From CALJDF01 sp038121105 (lineage in GTDB: Bacteria; Pseudomonadota; Alphaproteobacteria; SHVP01), in NCBI GenBank assembly GCA_038121105.1, contig JAYONB010000013.1, forward strand, positions 6,211 through 70,210: a DNA stretch of 64,000 nucleotides, in the 5' to 3' direction. Both the position numbers and the translations under genes were made by a program. Below the pieces are notes generated by a model. That model was given only the letters and a program-made list of their open reading frames with translations, did no database searches and was not told the origin of the DNA. This document shows positions 43,619 to 51,459 of this stretch, in pieces; positions within the stretch are counted from its first letter, which is position 1; each line of letters opens with the position of its first letter.

Positions 43619-44443
43619 ATGAACGCCGACGTTGGCCCCATTCTTCTTGTTGGTTGCGGCAAGATGGGTGACGCGCTGCTGCGTGGGTGGCTCGACCGTG
43701 GCATTGCGGCCCCATCGATGACCGTCATCGAGCCAACCGAACAAAACGCAGCGGTTGCACGTGACCGGGGTGTTGCCGCCCTAGCCACGCTCAACGGATT
43801 GCCCGAGGACTATGCGCCACGCGTGGTCGTATTCGCCGTAAAACCCCAAGTCATGCCCGATGTCGTTCCCGCTTACCGACACTTTGTCGGGCCCCAGACG
43901 ATCTTTCTGTCGATTGCCGCAGGCAAGGCGGTCGCCTTTTTTGAAACCCACCTTGGCGAAGAGGTCGCCATGGTGCGGGCCATGCCCAATACGCCAGCGG
44001 CGATCGGGCGGGGGGTCACCGTGCTCTATGCCAATGCCCAAGTTAGCGCGGGCGAGCGTGCCCTGGCGCAAGAACTGATGGCGGCGGCGGGCGATGTTGC
44101 GTGGATCGACGACGAGGCGTTGATGGACGCCGTCACGGCCGTTTCAGGCAGTGGGCCTGCCTACGTGTTCTACATGATTGAATGTCTCGCGGCAGCAGGT
44201 GTCACGGCAGGGCTGCCTGCCGATCTTGCCGCGCAGTTGGCGCGTGCGACGGTCGAAGGGGCGGCCGCGCTCAGCCACCAGGACGGCTCCAGTCCCGAGA
44301 CGTTACGAAAGAACGTTACTAGCCCCGGCGGGACGACCGCTGCGGCGCTGGACGTTCTGATGGCTCCGGCCAATGGCTTGCAGGACGTCATGACACGCGC
44401 GGTCGAGGCCGCCGCCGATCGGTCGCGCGCACTTGCGGACTGA
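43619..44443 (+). CDS. proC: Pyrroline-5-carboxylate reductase
   Basis: ProC performs the last step of proline synthesis with NAD(P)H. The 274-residue product from ATG 43619 has the N-terminal ILLVGCGKMGDALLRGW nucleotide loop, VFAVKPQ, RAMPNTPAAIGRG and the signature SGSGPAYVFYMIECL. The frame is open upstream into ybjN, but that part is not needed. Confidence 0.96.
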   Translation: MNADVGPILLVGCGKMGDALLRGWLDRGIAAPSMTVIEPTEQNAAVARDRGVAALATLNGLPEDYAPRVVVFAVKPQVMPDVVPAYRHFVGPQTIFLSIAAGKAVAFFETHLGEEVAMVRAMPNTPAAIGRGVTVLYANAQVSAGERALAQELMAAAGDVAWIDDEALMDAVTAVSGSGPAYVFYMIECLAAAGVTAGLPADLAAQLARATVEGAAALSHQDGSSPETLRKNVTSPGGTTAAALDVLMAPANGLQDVMTRAVEAAADRSRALAD

Positions 44444-44447
44444 TCCG

Positions 44448-44801
44448 GTGTCGGATGGTCCCATCCCCGAAATCTCCTTCAACGATTTCCTCAAGCTCGA
44501 TATTCGCGTCGGGACCATCGTCGCTGCCGAGGCCTTTCCTGAAGCGCGCAAGCCGGCTTACAAGCTCCGCGTCGATTTCGGCAACGAGATCGGGATCAAG
44601 CGTTCCTCCGCGCAGATAACCGAGCACTATACGACCGACGACTTGGTCGGCCGCCAAGTGGCGGCGGTCATCAACTTCCCGCCGCGTCAAATCGGCCCGG
44701 TTCGCTCGGAGGTTTTGGTGTTGGGGTTCCCCGATACCGACGGCAAGGTATGTCTCGTCGGCGTCGACCCCGCGGTCCCCAACGGCGGTCGGCTCTTCTA
44801 G
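44448..44801 (+). CDS. csaA: CsaA-type tRNA-binding-domain protein
   Basis: A 117-residue protein with the EMAP/tRNA-binding OB fold: FLKLDIRVGTIVAAEAFPEARKPAYKL and QIGPVRSEVLVLGF, matching CsaA, a proposed chaperone with tRNA-like binding. GTG 44448, four bases after the proC stop, is preferred over the upstream TTG. Role beyond binding tRNA-like partners is uncertain. Confidence 0.85.
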   Translation: MSDGPIPEISFNDFLKLDIRVGTIVAAEAFPEARKPAYKLRVDFGNEIGIKRSSAQITEHYTTDDLVGRQVAAVINFPPRQIGPVRSEVLVLGFPDTDGKVCLVGVDPAVPNGGRLF

Positions 44802-44803
44802 AG

Positions 44804-46132
44804 CTAAACCGGAAGACGGATCAGGGCGCGCAGCCCGCCCGCGGGCGATTCCTGCAGACTAAGGTCGCCACCATGGCTGCGCGCGATATCGCGGGCGATG
44901 GTCAGGCCGAGTCCGACCCCAGCCGTGTCCGGACGGCGCGCGGCGTCCAACCGACTGAACGCCTTGAATGCTTCGTCGCGGCGCTCCGGAGCGATGCCGG
45001 GGCCGTTATCGTCGACCGTGATTTGGATGAACGGGGGCTCACGGACGGCATCGATTTCGACCCGGGCCGGGCCGCCGGCCGCTTCGGTATAGAACACTGC
45101 GTTGTCGATGAGGTTGGTCAGGCATCGCCGCACCGCATTCGGGCGCACCGGCATGACGAGATTGTCGCCCAAGGTCAGCGCGACCTGGTGGCCCTGACGG
45201 TGCGCGTTCTCGACCACTTCTTGTAGCAGTTCTGCGAGATCGGTATTCGCCGGCGCCTCGGCCTCCTGGCCACGGGCGAAGGACAAATATTCCTCGATCA
45301 TAAGTTCCATGCTGCGGATGTCGGCCTCGATGTTCGTGACGTCGACTTGGTTGTCGATCAGCGCCAGTTCAAGTTTGACCCGCGTTAGCGGCGTGCGCAG
45401 ATCGTGCGAAACGCCTGCCAGCATTTCGGTGCGCTGCTCGACGCTGCGGCGGAGGCGGTCGCGCATTGCCATAAAGGCGCGCGTGGCGAGCCGGATTTCG
45501 CTGGCGCCCGACGGGCGCACGTCGGCCACTTCGCGTCCTTTGCCCAATGCATCCGCCATGTCTGCAAGACGATGGATCGGGCGCAATTGGTTGCGTAAGA
45601 AGATGATTGCAATTCCCAGCAAGATCAGCGACGAGCCGACCATCCACAGCACGAAGATCGTGGTCGTGGTGCTGTCGAGCCGCTTGCGCGAGGTCAGTAC
45701 ACGCAGAACACCCTCAGGCAACTGCACCAGAATTTGGACGCGATCCCCGAAGTTTGCGGTGTCGATCGCGTAGGGACGGAACAGCCGTTCACCCAAAGCT
45801 TGGTGCAGCATTCGGTCGGGAATGTTGAATACCGGTTGATTGCGCGTCACCGAAGGTGGGAGCACTTCTTGGGGAATGACCGCGCCGTCGATATCGAGAT
45901 AAGTACGAGCCATGTCGAGGACGGCGGCTTTCCCGGTGTCGTCGGCTTCGCTCAATAGTCGGATCACCAGCGCAATGTCGCCGGCAACCCCCAAGGACAG
46001 TCGGCGCGTCACGGTATCCCAGTGATTGTCGAAAAATACGATCGCCAGGATTACCTGGAGAAGGACCACGGGGGCGACGACGATCGCGATCGATCGACCC
46101 AATAGGGTTTTCGGCAAGAACCGTTTGATCAC
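44804..46132 (-). CDS. EnvZ-like sensor histidine kinase
   Basis: The 442-residue inner-membrane kinase has an N-terminal helix (SIAIVVAPVVLLQVILAIVFF), a periplasmic domain (about 35-155), a second helix (about 158-180), HAMP, HisKA with the phospho-accepting His in AGVSHDLRTPLTR, and HATPase (N-box RRCLTNLIDNAVFY, DNGPGI, GVGLGL). The signal is unknown. It is 12 bases downstream of its response regulator gene in the same direction. Confidence 0.93.
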   Translation of the reverse strand: MIKRFLPKTLLGRSIAIVVAPVVLLQVILAIVFFDNHWDTVTRRLSLGVAGDIALVIRLLSEADDTGKAAVLDMARTYLDIDGAVIPQEVLPPSVTRNQPVFNIPDRMLHQALGERLFRPYAIDTANFGDRVQILVQLPEGVLRVLTSRKRLDSTTTTIFVLWMVGSSLILLGIAIIFLRNQLRPIHRLADMADALGKGREVADVRPSGASEIRLATRAFMAMRDRLRRSVEQRTEMLAGVSHDLRTPLTRVKLELALIDNQVDVTNIEADIRSMELMIEEYLSFARGQEAEAPANTDLAELLQEVVENAHRQGHQVALTLGDNLVMPVRPNAVRRCLTNLIDNAVFYTEAAGGPARVEIDAVREPPFIQITVDDNGPGIAPERRDEAFKAFSRLDAARRPDTAGVGLGLTIARDIARSHGGDLSLQESPAGGLRALIRLPV

Positions 46133-46144
46133 GTTGAGGCCGAC

Positions 46145-46828
46145 CTAGTCCGGACGCAAAACATAGCCTTCGCCCCATACCGTCTGGAGATAGCGTGGCG
46201 CTCGTGGGTCGTCCTCGATCTTGCGCCGTAGCCGCGTGACCTGGACATCGACGGTACGATCGCTGACGCCGAGACGGTCGCACAAATCGTAGCGGGAAAT
46301 GATCTGGCCCGGTTTGACGGCAAATATCTTGAGCAAGCCGGTTTCTGCCGAGGTCAAGCGCACCGGCTTATCGCCGTCGCGCAGTTCATTGCGTTTGAGA
46401 TCGAAGTAGAACCGGCCCAACGACAGGCCGGTCAGCGTCGGTAGCGGGCCGCCGGCGCGACGCAAGATCGACCCGACCCGCAATAGAAGCTCGCGCGGCT
46501 CGAACGGTTTGGCGAGATAGTCGTCCGCGCCCGATTCAAATCCGGCGATGCGGTCTTCGGGTTCGCCCCGCGCCGTCAGCACAAGAATGGGTACGTCGGT
46601 TTTGGTGCGAAGTTGCTTGGTGAGTGTCAGGCCGTCCTCGCCCGGCATCATGATGTCGACGATCAACAGGTCGAAGTCGAAGCCTGTCATGCGCTTGCGG
46701 GCTTCCTGGGCATCCGACGCCGTGGTGACGTGGTAGCCATGTTCGATCAGGTATTTTTGCAACAATTCGCGAATGCGACGGTCGTCGTCGACAACGAGAA
46801 GGTGACGTACGGACTCCGGCTCGCTCAT
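46145..46828 (-). CDS. OmpR/PhoB-family response regulator (PetR-like)
   Basis: The 227-residue protein has a receiver domain (LLVVDDDRRIRELL, phospho-accepting Asp in LLIVDIMMPGEDG, switch Lys in YLAKPFEPRELL) and a C-terminal winged helix (VRLTSAETGLLKIFA, DVQVTRLRRKIEDDPR). In Rhodobacter capsulatus the homologous petR with petP lies upstream of petABC; here the pair is about 21 kb away, next to ilvE. It is one base from the MarR gene end and is partnered with the EnvZ-like kinase. Confidence 0.93.
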   Translation of the reverse strand: MSEPESVRHLLVVDDDRRIRELLQKYLIEHGYHVTTASDAQEARKRMTGFDFDLLIVDIMMPGEDGLTLTKQLRTKTDVPILVLTARGEPEDRIAGFESGADDYLAKPFEPRELLLRVGSILRRAGGPLPTLTGLSLGRFYFDLKRNELRDGDKPVRLTSAETGLLKIFAVKPGQIISRYDLCDRLGVSDRTVDVQVTRLRRKIEDDPRAPRYLQTVWGEGYVLRPD

Positions 46829-46829
46829 G

Positions 46830-47324
46830 TCATCGATTCTGGATCGACTTGAGAACGGTGGGCCGGTCTGCTTCGTCGATCAAGCCAAGCAAGACCTTGC
46901 GATAACCTTCGACCGCTTCAGCGCCGGCTTCTTGATAGGCCTTGGCGACCCGTGCGCGCTGTTTTTCCGAAACCCGGCGTTCCAACTCCCGGCCCTTTTC
47001 GGTCAGGTAGAGAAGACGCTGGCGGCGGTCACGTACGCCTTTTTTCTGTTCGACATAGCCTTCCTCGACTAATTGGCCCAAGACCCTGCTTAGGCTCTGC
47101 TTGGTGATTCGCAGAATGGCCAGCAGCGCTGCGACCGACATCCCGGGATCGCGATTGATGAAGTGAATCGCGCGGTGGTGGGCACGACCGAACCCATATT
47201 CCGCGAGGATCGAATCGGGCTCGCCGGTGAAGTCGCGATAGGCATAGAACATGAGCTCGATGCCTTGCCGAAGCTCTTCTTCCCTGAGAAAGAGGGGGTT
47301 GATAGACGATTTTACGTCAGCCAT
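46830..47324 (-). CDS. MarR-family transcriptional regulator (PetP-like)
   Basis: The 164-residue protein has the MarR core: FGRAHHRAIHFINRDPGMSVAALLAIL, the recognition helix ITKQSLSRVLGQLVEEGYVEQKKG, and the wing DRRQRLLYLTEKG. It is divergent from ilvE and co-directional with the OmpR-like gene (one base apart). An ATCTG-GCT-CAGAT palindrome directly upstream of its start is a probable binding site. Confidence 0.9.
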   Translation of the reverse strand: MADVKSSINPLFLREEELRQGIELMFYAYRDFTGEPDSILAEYGFGRAHHRAIHFINRDPGMSVAALLAILRITKQSLSRVLGQLVEEGYVEQKKGVRDRRQRLLYLTEKGRELERRVSEKQRARVAKAYQEAGAEAVEGYRKVLLGLIDEADRPTVLKSIQNR

Positions 47325-47325
47325 G

Positions 47326-47354
47326 TTGACATATCTGGCTCAGATTGTTACAAG
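47326..47354 (+). promoter_or_regulatory. Candidate ilvE promoter
   Basis: TTGACA (47326-47331) is a perfect -35 and is followed after 17 bases by TACAAG (47349-47354), four of six matching the -10. It lies 46 bases before the ilvE ATG. Confidence 0.55.
47333..47345. promoter_or_regulatory. Palindrome in the ilvE promoter spacer, likely MarR operator
   Basis: ATCTG-GCT-CAGAT is a perfect inverted repeat of two 5-base arms. It lies between the -35 and -10 of the ilvE promoter and 9 bases from the MarR gene start, where binding would block both. That the MarR-type product binds here is an inference. Confidence 0.5.
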
Positions 47355-47400
47355 ATCGAAGCTACAAAGGTCATATAATTAATCGCAAGGCGGAAAGGCC

Positions 47401-48303
47401 ATGTCTCTTATTCCATTCGACGATCGGGACGGTGTCATTTGGTTGGACGGGGCGCTTGTCCCTTGGCGTGAAGCAAAGCTGCACGTGCTCTCTCACGCGC
47501 TCCACTATGCTAGCGCGGTCTTTGAGGGCGAACGAGTCTACGAAGGCGAAATCTTCAAACTGACCGAGCATACCGAGCGGTTGCACGCTTCCGGGCAGAT
47601 GCTGGGGTTCAAGATTCCTTACTCGGTGGCTGAAATCGACCAGGCCTGTCGCGATGTGGTCGACGCGCTCGGATTCAAAGACGGCTATTTACGCCCAGTG
47701 GCGTGGCGCGGCTCCGAGATGATGGGCGTTTCCGCGCAACAAACTAGAATCCACGTCGCGATTGCGGGGTGGGAGTGGCCGTCCTATTTCGATCCGGAAC
47801 AACGCCTCAAAGGCATTCGCCTCAAGACTTCGCGGTGGCGGCGCCCGGCGCCCGACACGGCACCGTGTAAGAGCAAGGCGGCAGGCCTCTACATGATCTG
47901 CACGCTGTCCAAGCACGAGGTCGAAAACGAAGGATACGACGACGCCTTGATGTACGACTGGCGCGGCAACATCGCCGAGTCGACTGGTGCCAATGTCTTC
48001 TTGGTGCAGGACGGCGTGATTCACACGCCCACGCCCGACTGCTTCCTGGACGGTATCACGCGTCGCACGGTCATCGACCTTGCCAAGAAGCGCGGCTACG
48101 AGGTGGTCGAACGCACTTTGGGTCCGGAAGAGTTGGCGAAGACGTCGGAGATATTTCTCACCGGTACCGCTGCAGAGGTCACGCCTGTCGGCTCGATCGA
48201 CGATCAATCGTTCACGGTGGGCGCGATCACCCGGACGCTGATGTCGGACTACGAGAACACTGTCCGAGGTCGGCCCTTGGAGGCCGCGATCGCCGCCGAA
48301 TAG
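47401..48303 (+). CDS. ilvE: Branched-chain amino acid aminotransferase
   Basis: IlvE transfers amino groups between Val, Leu or Ile and their keto acids using PLP. The 300-residue fold-type IV protein has IWLDGALVPWREAKLHVLSHALHYASAVFEGER in pieces (WLDG, LSHALHYAS, VFEGERVY), the Arg-rich LRPVAWRG, and GNIAESTGANVF with the PLP phosphate site. The PLP Lys is in the CKSKAAGLY region. It is divergent from the MarR regulator. Confidence 0.95.
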   Translation: MSLIPFDDRDGVIWLDGALVPWREAKLHVLSHALHYASAVFEGERVYEGEIFKLTEHTERLHASGQMLGFKIPYSVAEIDQACRDVVDALGFKDGYLRPVAWRGSEMMGVSAQQTRIHVAIAGWEWPSYFDPEQRLKGIRLKTSRWRRPAPDTAPCKSKAAGLYMICTLSKHEVENEGYDDALMYDWRGNIAESTGANVFLVQDGVIHTPTPDCFLDGITRRTVIDLAKKRGYEVVERTLGPEELAKTSEIFLTGTAAEVTPVGSIDDQSFTVGAITRTLMSDYENTVRGRPLEAAIAAE

Positions 48304-48307
48304 ATCG

Positions 48308-48341
48308 AACGGCCGGGCTTTCGGGGCCGGCCGTTTTCTTT
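48308..48341 (+). terminator. Intrinsic terminator after ilvE
   Basis: AACGGCCGG (48308-48316) pairs with CCGGCCGTT (48327-48335), nine base pairs around a 10-base loop, followed by TTTCTTTT. It separates ilvE from the convergent moaE. Confidence 0.85.
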
Positions 48342-48352
48342 TCGCACCATCT

Positions 48353-48811
48353 TTATTTAGGGGTTTCGCCCCACCGCGCGGTGGCCGCGTCGTCGGAGTC
48401 CCGGGCGTCGACCCAGCGGGCACCGTCGCCGGTCTCTTCCAGCTTCCAGAACGGCGCTTTGGTCTTCAGCCAATCGATCAGAAAGGCGCAAGAATCGAGG
48501 GCGTCTTGCCGATGCGGTGCGGCTGTGGCGACGAAGACGATTCGTTCGCCCGGTACGAAGCGGCCAAAGCGATGGATGATCAGGCTGGCTTCAAGGGCCC
48601 ACCGGCGGTTGGCCTCGCGATCGATAGCGTCGAGCTGTTTTTCCGTCATCCCGGGGTAGTGTTCCAGCGTCATCGCCGAAACGGACTGTCCGTCCGATAG
48701 ATCGCGCATGGTGCCGATGAAGGTCGCGATCCCGCCGATGCGATGGTTGTCGCCGGTCAGCGCAGCTAGCTCGGCGCCAATGTCGATATCGTCTCGTTGG
48801 ACGCGAATCAT
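48353..48811 (-). CDS. moaE: Molybdopterin synthase catalytic subunit
   Basis: MoaE with MoaD converts precursor Z (cPMP) to molybdopterin. The 152-residue protein has HRFGRFVPGERIVFVATAAPHRQDA and the active-site KTKAPFWKLEE. It lies 1 base after moaD, completing the synthase. Confidence 0.95.
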   Translation of the reverse strand: MIRVQRDDIDIGAELAALTGDNHRIGGIATFIGTMRDLSDGQSVSAMTLEHYPGMTEKQLDAIDREANRRWALEASLIIHRFGRFVPGERIVFVATAAPHRQDALDSCAFLIDWLKTKAPFWKLEETGDGARWVDARDSDDAATARWGETPK

Positions 48812-48812
48812 G

Positions 48813-49064
48813 TCAGCCGCCGGTCACCGGTGGAAACAACGCAATCTCGTCGTCGTCGGATACCGGGTCGGCGGCGCGCGCGTAATCTTGATTGACCGCC
48901 ACGCGCACGACCGACAAATCGGCTAACGCAGCGGCATGGCCGTCGCTGCGGCCCCGTAGCCAGATCAGCAAGTCGCCGACGGTTTTGATATCGGTGGGCA
49001 GCGAAACGGATTCTTCCGCAACGCCGATACGCTGGCGCAGCCATGAAAAATACAACAGCTTCAT
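48813..49064 (-). CDS. moaD: Molybdopterin synthase sulfur carrier subunit
   Basis: A ubiquitin-like protein of 83 residues ending in the required Gly-Gly (PPVTGG), on which a thiocarboxylate forms. The start FSWLRQRIGV is typical. It overlaps moeA by 4 bases and is followed by moaE. Confidence 0.95.
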   Translation of the reverse strand: MKLLYFSWLRQRIGVAEESVSLPTDIKTVGDLLIWLRGRSDGHAAALADLSVVRVAVNQDYARAADPVSDDDEIALFPPVTGG

Positions 49065-50317
49065 GGCAGCAGCTCGCTAAACGGCAAGAAAGGCACGATA
49101 TCGCCACGGGACACTTGGGCAATGTCTTCGGCGAGTTCGATAAAGCCTTCGGACTCAACCATCGAGGTCAGAATGCCGGCGCCGTCGCGTTCGAACCGCT
49201 TTGCGACGGGCAATTCACCGGAGATCCCTTCCAGACGGGCGCGAACCCATTCGCGGCGACCGACCTTTTTGTCGCAGTCAAACGCGGCGGCGACCGGGAA
49301 GCGTTGCGGCGGCGTGGCGGTTGCGCCGGCGAGGCGCTGAATAATCGGCCGCACGAACACCATAAACGTCACCATAACCGCAACCGGATTGCCGGGAATG
49401 CCGACGAATGCCGTCTCGCCAATGTGCCCGAGCGCCAAAGGACGGCCCGGGCGGATCGCCAAGCGCCAGAAGTGCAGCGTGCCGTGCGCCTCCACGGCGC
49501 TCCGGATGTGGTCTTCCTCGCCGACGGACACGCCGCCGGAGGTGATCACGAGGTCGCTATCGACCGCTGACGCGTCGAGCGCATTTGCAATTGCAACCCG
49601 GTCGTCGGGCAAAACCCCAAGATCGCGCACCTGGCAGCCCATGCCGTCGAGTAAGGCCATCAACGCGAATCGATTTGAGTCGTGGATCGCTCCGGAAGGC
49701 AGTGAACGCCCGGGATTGACGACTTCGTCGCCGGTCGAAAAAACCGTCACCCTCAGGGGCGTATGCACCGCTACGCTCGCTTGACCGATGGAGGCGATCA
49801 GGCCGATGTCTTGCGGTTTAAGGATCCGGCCAGCCTCCAGAATGCGGGTGCCGACGGAAATATCCTCGCCGGCGTGGCGGCGGTTGGCGCCTTGGGCAAG
49901 ACCTGCCGGGATGGTCACCGTGGCGTCGTCGGCCTCGCAATCTTCTTGCATCGCGACGGTGTCCAGGTCGCCTGGCATGACCGCCCCGGTGAAGATGCGA
50001 ACCGCTTGTCCCGGTTCGACGTGCCCCGTCCAGGGATGCCCCGCGGCCGCACGTCCAACGAGCGAAAAGCGAGTTTTACCTTCGTTGGCAAGGTCGCGAT
50101 GGCGAAAGGCGTAACCGTCGACCGCCGCATTGTCGTGCGGCGGGACGTTGATGGGGGCGTGGACATCTACCGCGAGGGTTCGACCCCGCGCGGCGGTTAG
50201 GGCAATGCGTTCTGCGCCCGTCACCGGGACGATCTGTTGGTCGATTAGTGCGAGCGCTTCCGCGGTGGTCATCAACTCTTGTCCAGGGACAAAGCAGTCG
50301 TTGCCGAGTTGCGCCAT
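49061..50317 (-). CDS. moeA: Molybdopterin molybdotransferase
   Basis: MoeA inserts molybdate into adenylated molybdopterin. The 418-residue protein starts best at ATG 50317, one base after mobB. Motifs are PPHDNAAVDGYAFRH, TGAVMPGDLDTVAMQED, the MoCF domain signature VFSTGDEVV and ITSGGVSVGEEDH, and GIPGNPVAVMVTF. It leads into moaD and moaE. Confidence 0.95.
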   Translation of the reverse strand: MAQLGNDCFVPGQELMTTAEALALIDQQIVPVTGAERIALTAARGRTLAVDVHAPINVPPHDNAAVDGYAFRHRDLANEGKTRFSLVGRAAAGHPWTGHVEPGQAVRIFTGAVMPGDLDTVAMQEDCEADDATVTIPAGLAQGANRRHAGEDISVGTRILEAGRILKPQDIGLIASIGQASVAVHTPLRVTVFSTGDEVVNPGRSLPSGAIHDSNRFALMALLDGMGCQVRDLGVLPDDRVAIANALDASAVDSDLVITSGGVSVGEEDHIRSAVEAHGTLHFWRLAIRPGRPLALGHIGETAFVGIPGNPVAVMVTFMVFVRPIIQRLAGATATPPQRFPVAAAFDCDKKVGRREWVRARLEGISGELPVAKRFERDGAGILTSMVESEGFIELAEDIAQVSRGDIVPFLPFSELLP

Positions 50318-50318
50318 T

Positions 50319-50837
50319 TTATTCGCCCCGGCCGGTCGGGGTCGCAAGCCCGCAATGGCTTAGTACGAAAGCTGCGATCGCTTCGGGATCGTCGATCGAA
50401 AGCACCGGGCAATTCACTTCCGGCCAAGCCCGATCGCTGGCCAGCGCGACGACGTGCGGGTCGGTTTTGCAGAGGTTGGGTGTCGCGTCTTCGCCGCGCA
50501 CGATTTCCATCTTGTCGTGGCGGTCGCGTTTGAATCCCTCGACCAAAACCAGGTCCACTGGCGACATGCGCCGCAATAGGTCGTCGAGGTCGGCTTCGGG
50601 TTGGTCGCGGTGCTCGTGCATCAGCGCCCAACGTTTAGCCGACGAAACCATGACCTCGGTGGCGCCGGCGTTGCGGTGTTCGAACGAGTCCTTACCCGGT
50701 TTGTCGACGTCGAAGTTGTGATGTGCATGCTTGATCGTGGAGACCGTCAATCCTTGATCCACGATCAAAGGCAGCAATTGCACCATCAGAGTCGTTTTGC
50801 CGCTTCCCGAATAGCCGGCAAGGCCGAAAACCTTCAT
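50319..50837 (-). CDS. mobB: Molybdopterin-guanine dinucleotide biosynthesis adaptor protein
   Basis: MobB binds GTP and assists MobA in making the MGD form of the cofactor used by DMSO-reductase-type enzymes. The 172-residue product from ATG 50837 has the P-loop GYSGSGKTTLM at the N-terminus, STIKHAHHNFDVD and LVEGFKRD. It follows pgsA by 2 bases. mobA is not in the window. Confidence 0.94.
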   Translation of the reverse strand: MKVFGLAGYSGSGKTTLMVQLLPLIVDQGLTVSTIKHAHHNFDVDKPGKDSFEHRNAGATEVMVSSAKRWALMHEHRDQPEADLDDLLRRMSPVDLVLVEGFKRDRHDKMEIVRGEDATPNLCKTDPHVVALASDRAWPEVNCPVLSIDDPEAIAAFVLSHCGLATPTGRGE

Positions 50838-50839
50838 TT

Positions 50840-51442
50840 CTATTCCGCAATCGTTCCAGTGTTTTTCGGTCGTGTCATATGCGCCATGCCGCTGCGCAAA
50901 TAGTCGTACCCGGTGTACGCCGTCAGGATGGCGGCAGCCCACAAAAATCCCGCGCCGATGGCGGCCAGCGACGGGATAACACTCCCGAGGAGGAGCAGCC
51001 CGATCGCAATCAACTGAACGCCGGTTTTCCACTTTGCTAGACGGCTGACCGGCACGTCTATTTGTTTGCCGCCGAGAAATTCCCGCAAGCCAGAGACCAG
51101 CAGTTCGCGCAACAGGATCAACAACGCAGCGATGACGGTTAGGCCGGTGATGGCGCCCGTGGCGATCATCATGACCAGGACCGCGGCGACCAACAGTTTG
51201 TCGGCGATCGGGTCCAGGAAGCGCCCAAAGTCGGTCGTTTGATTCCAACGCCGAGCCAATAAGCCATCGAAAAAGTCCGTCACGCTGGCATAGGCGAACA
51301 ACGCGAACGTCGTCCAGCCGGCCACAGGGTCCGCTAAATAAAAAGCGGCGATGATCAGCGGGATCACGACGATGCGTGACAAGGTCAAGATATTCGGAAG
51401 GTTCGGCACCGGTCTCACCGACAGAGTTGCAGGCCGCAGCAT
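50840..51442 (-). CDS. pgsA: CDP-diacylglycerol-glycerol-3-phosphate 3-phosphatidyltransferase
   Basis: PgsA makes phosphatidylglycerol phosphate in the inner membrane. The 200-residue protein has several helices and the CDP-alcohol phosphotransferase signature from DGLLAR to FLDPIADK (Asp-Gly-x2-Ala-Arg-x8-Gly-x3-Asp-x3-Asp), all residues intact. The start at 51442 may be a few codons too early, as a GTG before PNLPNILTLSR is also possible. It lies between uvrC and mobB in the leftward run. Confidence 0.94.
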   Translation of the reverse strand: MLRPATLSVRPVPNLPNILTLSRIVVIPLIIAAFYLADPVAGWTTFALFAYASVTDFFDGLLARRWNQTTDFGRFLDPIADKLLVAAVLVMMIATGAITGLTVIAALLILLRELLVSGLREFLGGKQIDVPVSRLAKWKTGVQLIAIGLLLLGSVIPSLAAIGAGFLWAAAILTAYTGYDYLRSGMAHMTRPKNTGTIAE

Positions 51443-51459
51443 AACATGGCGCGCGGGTT

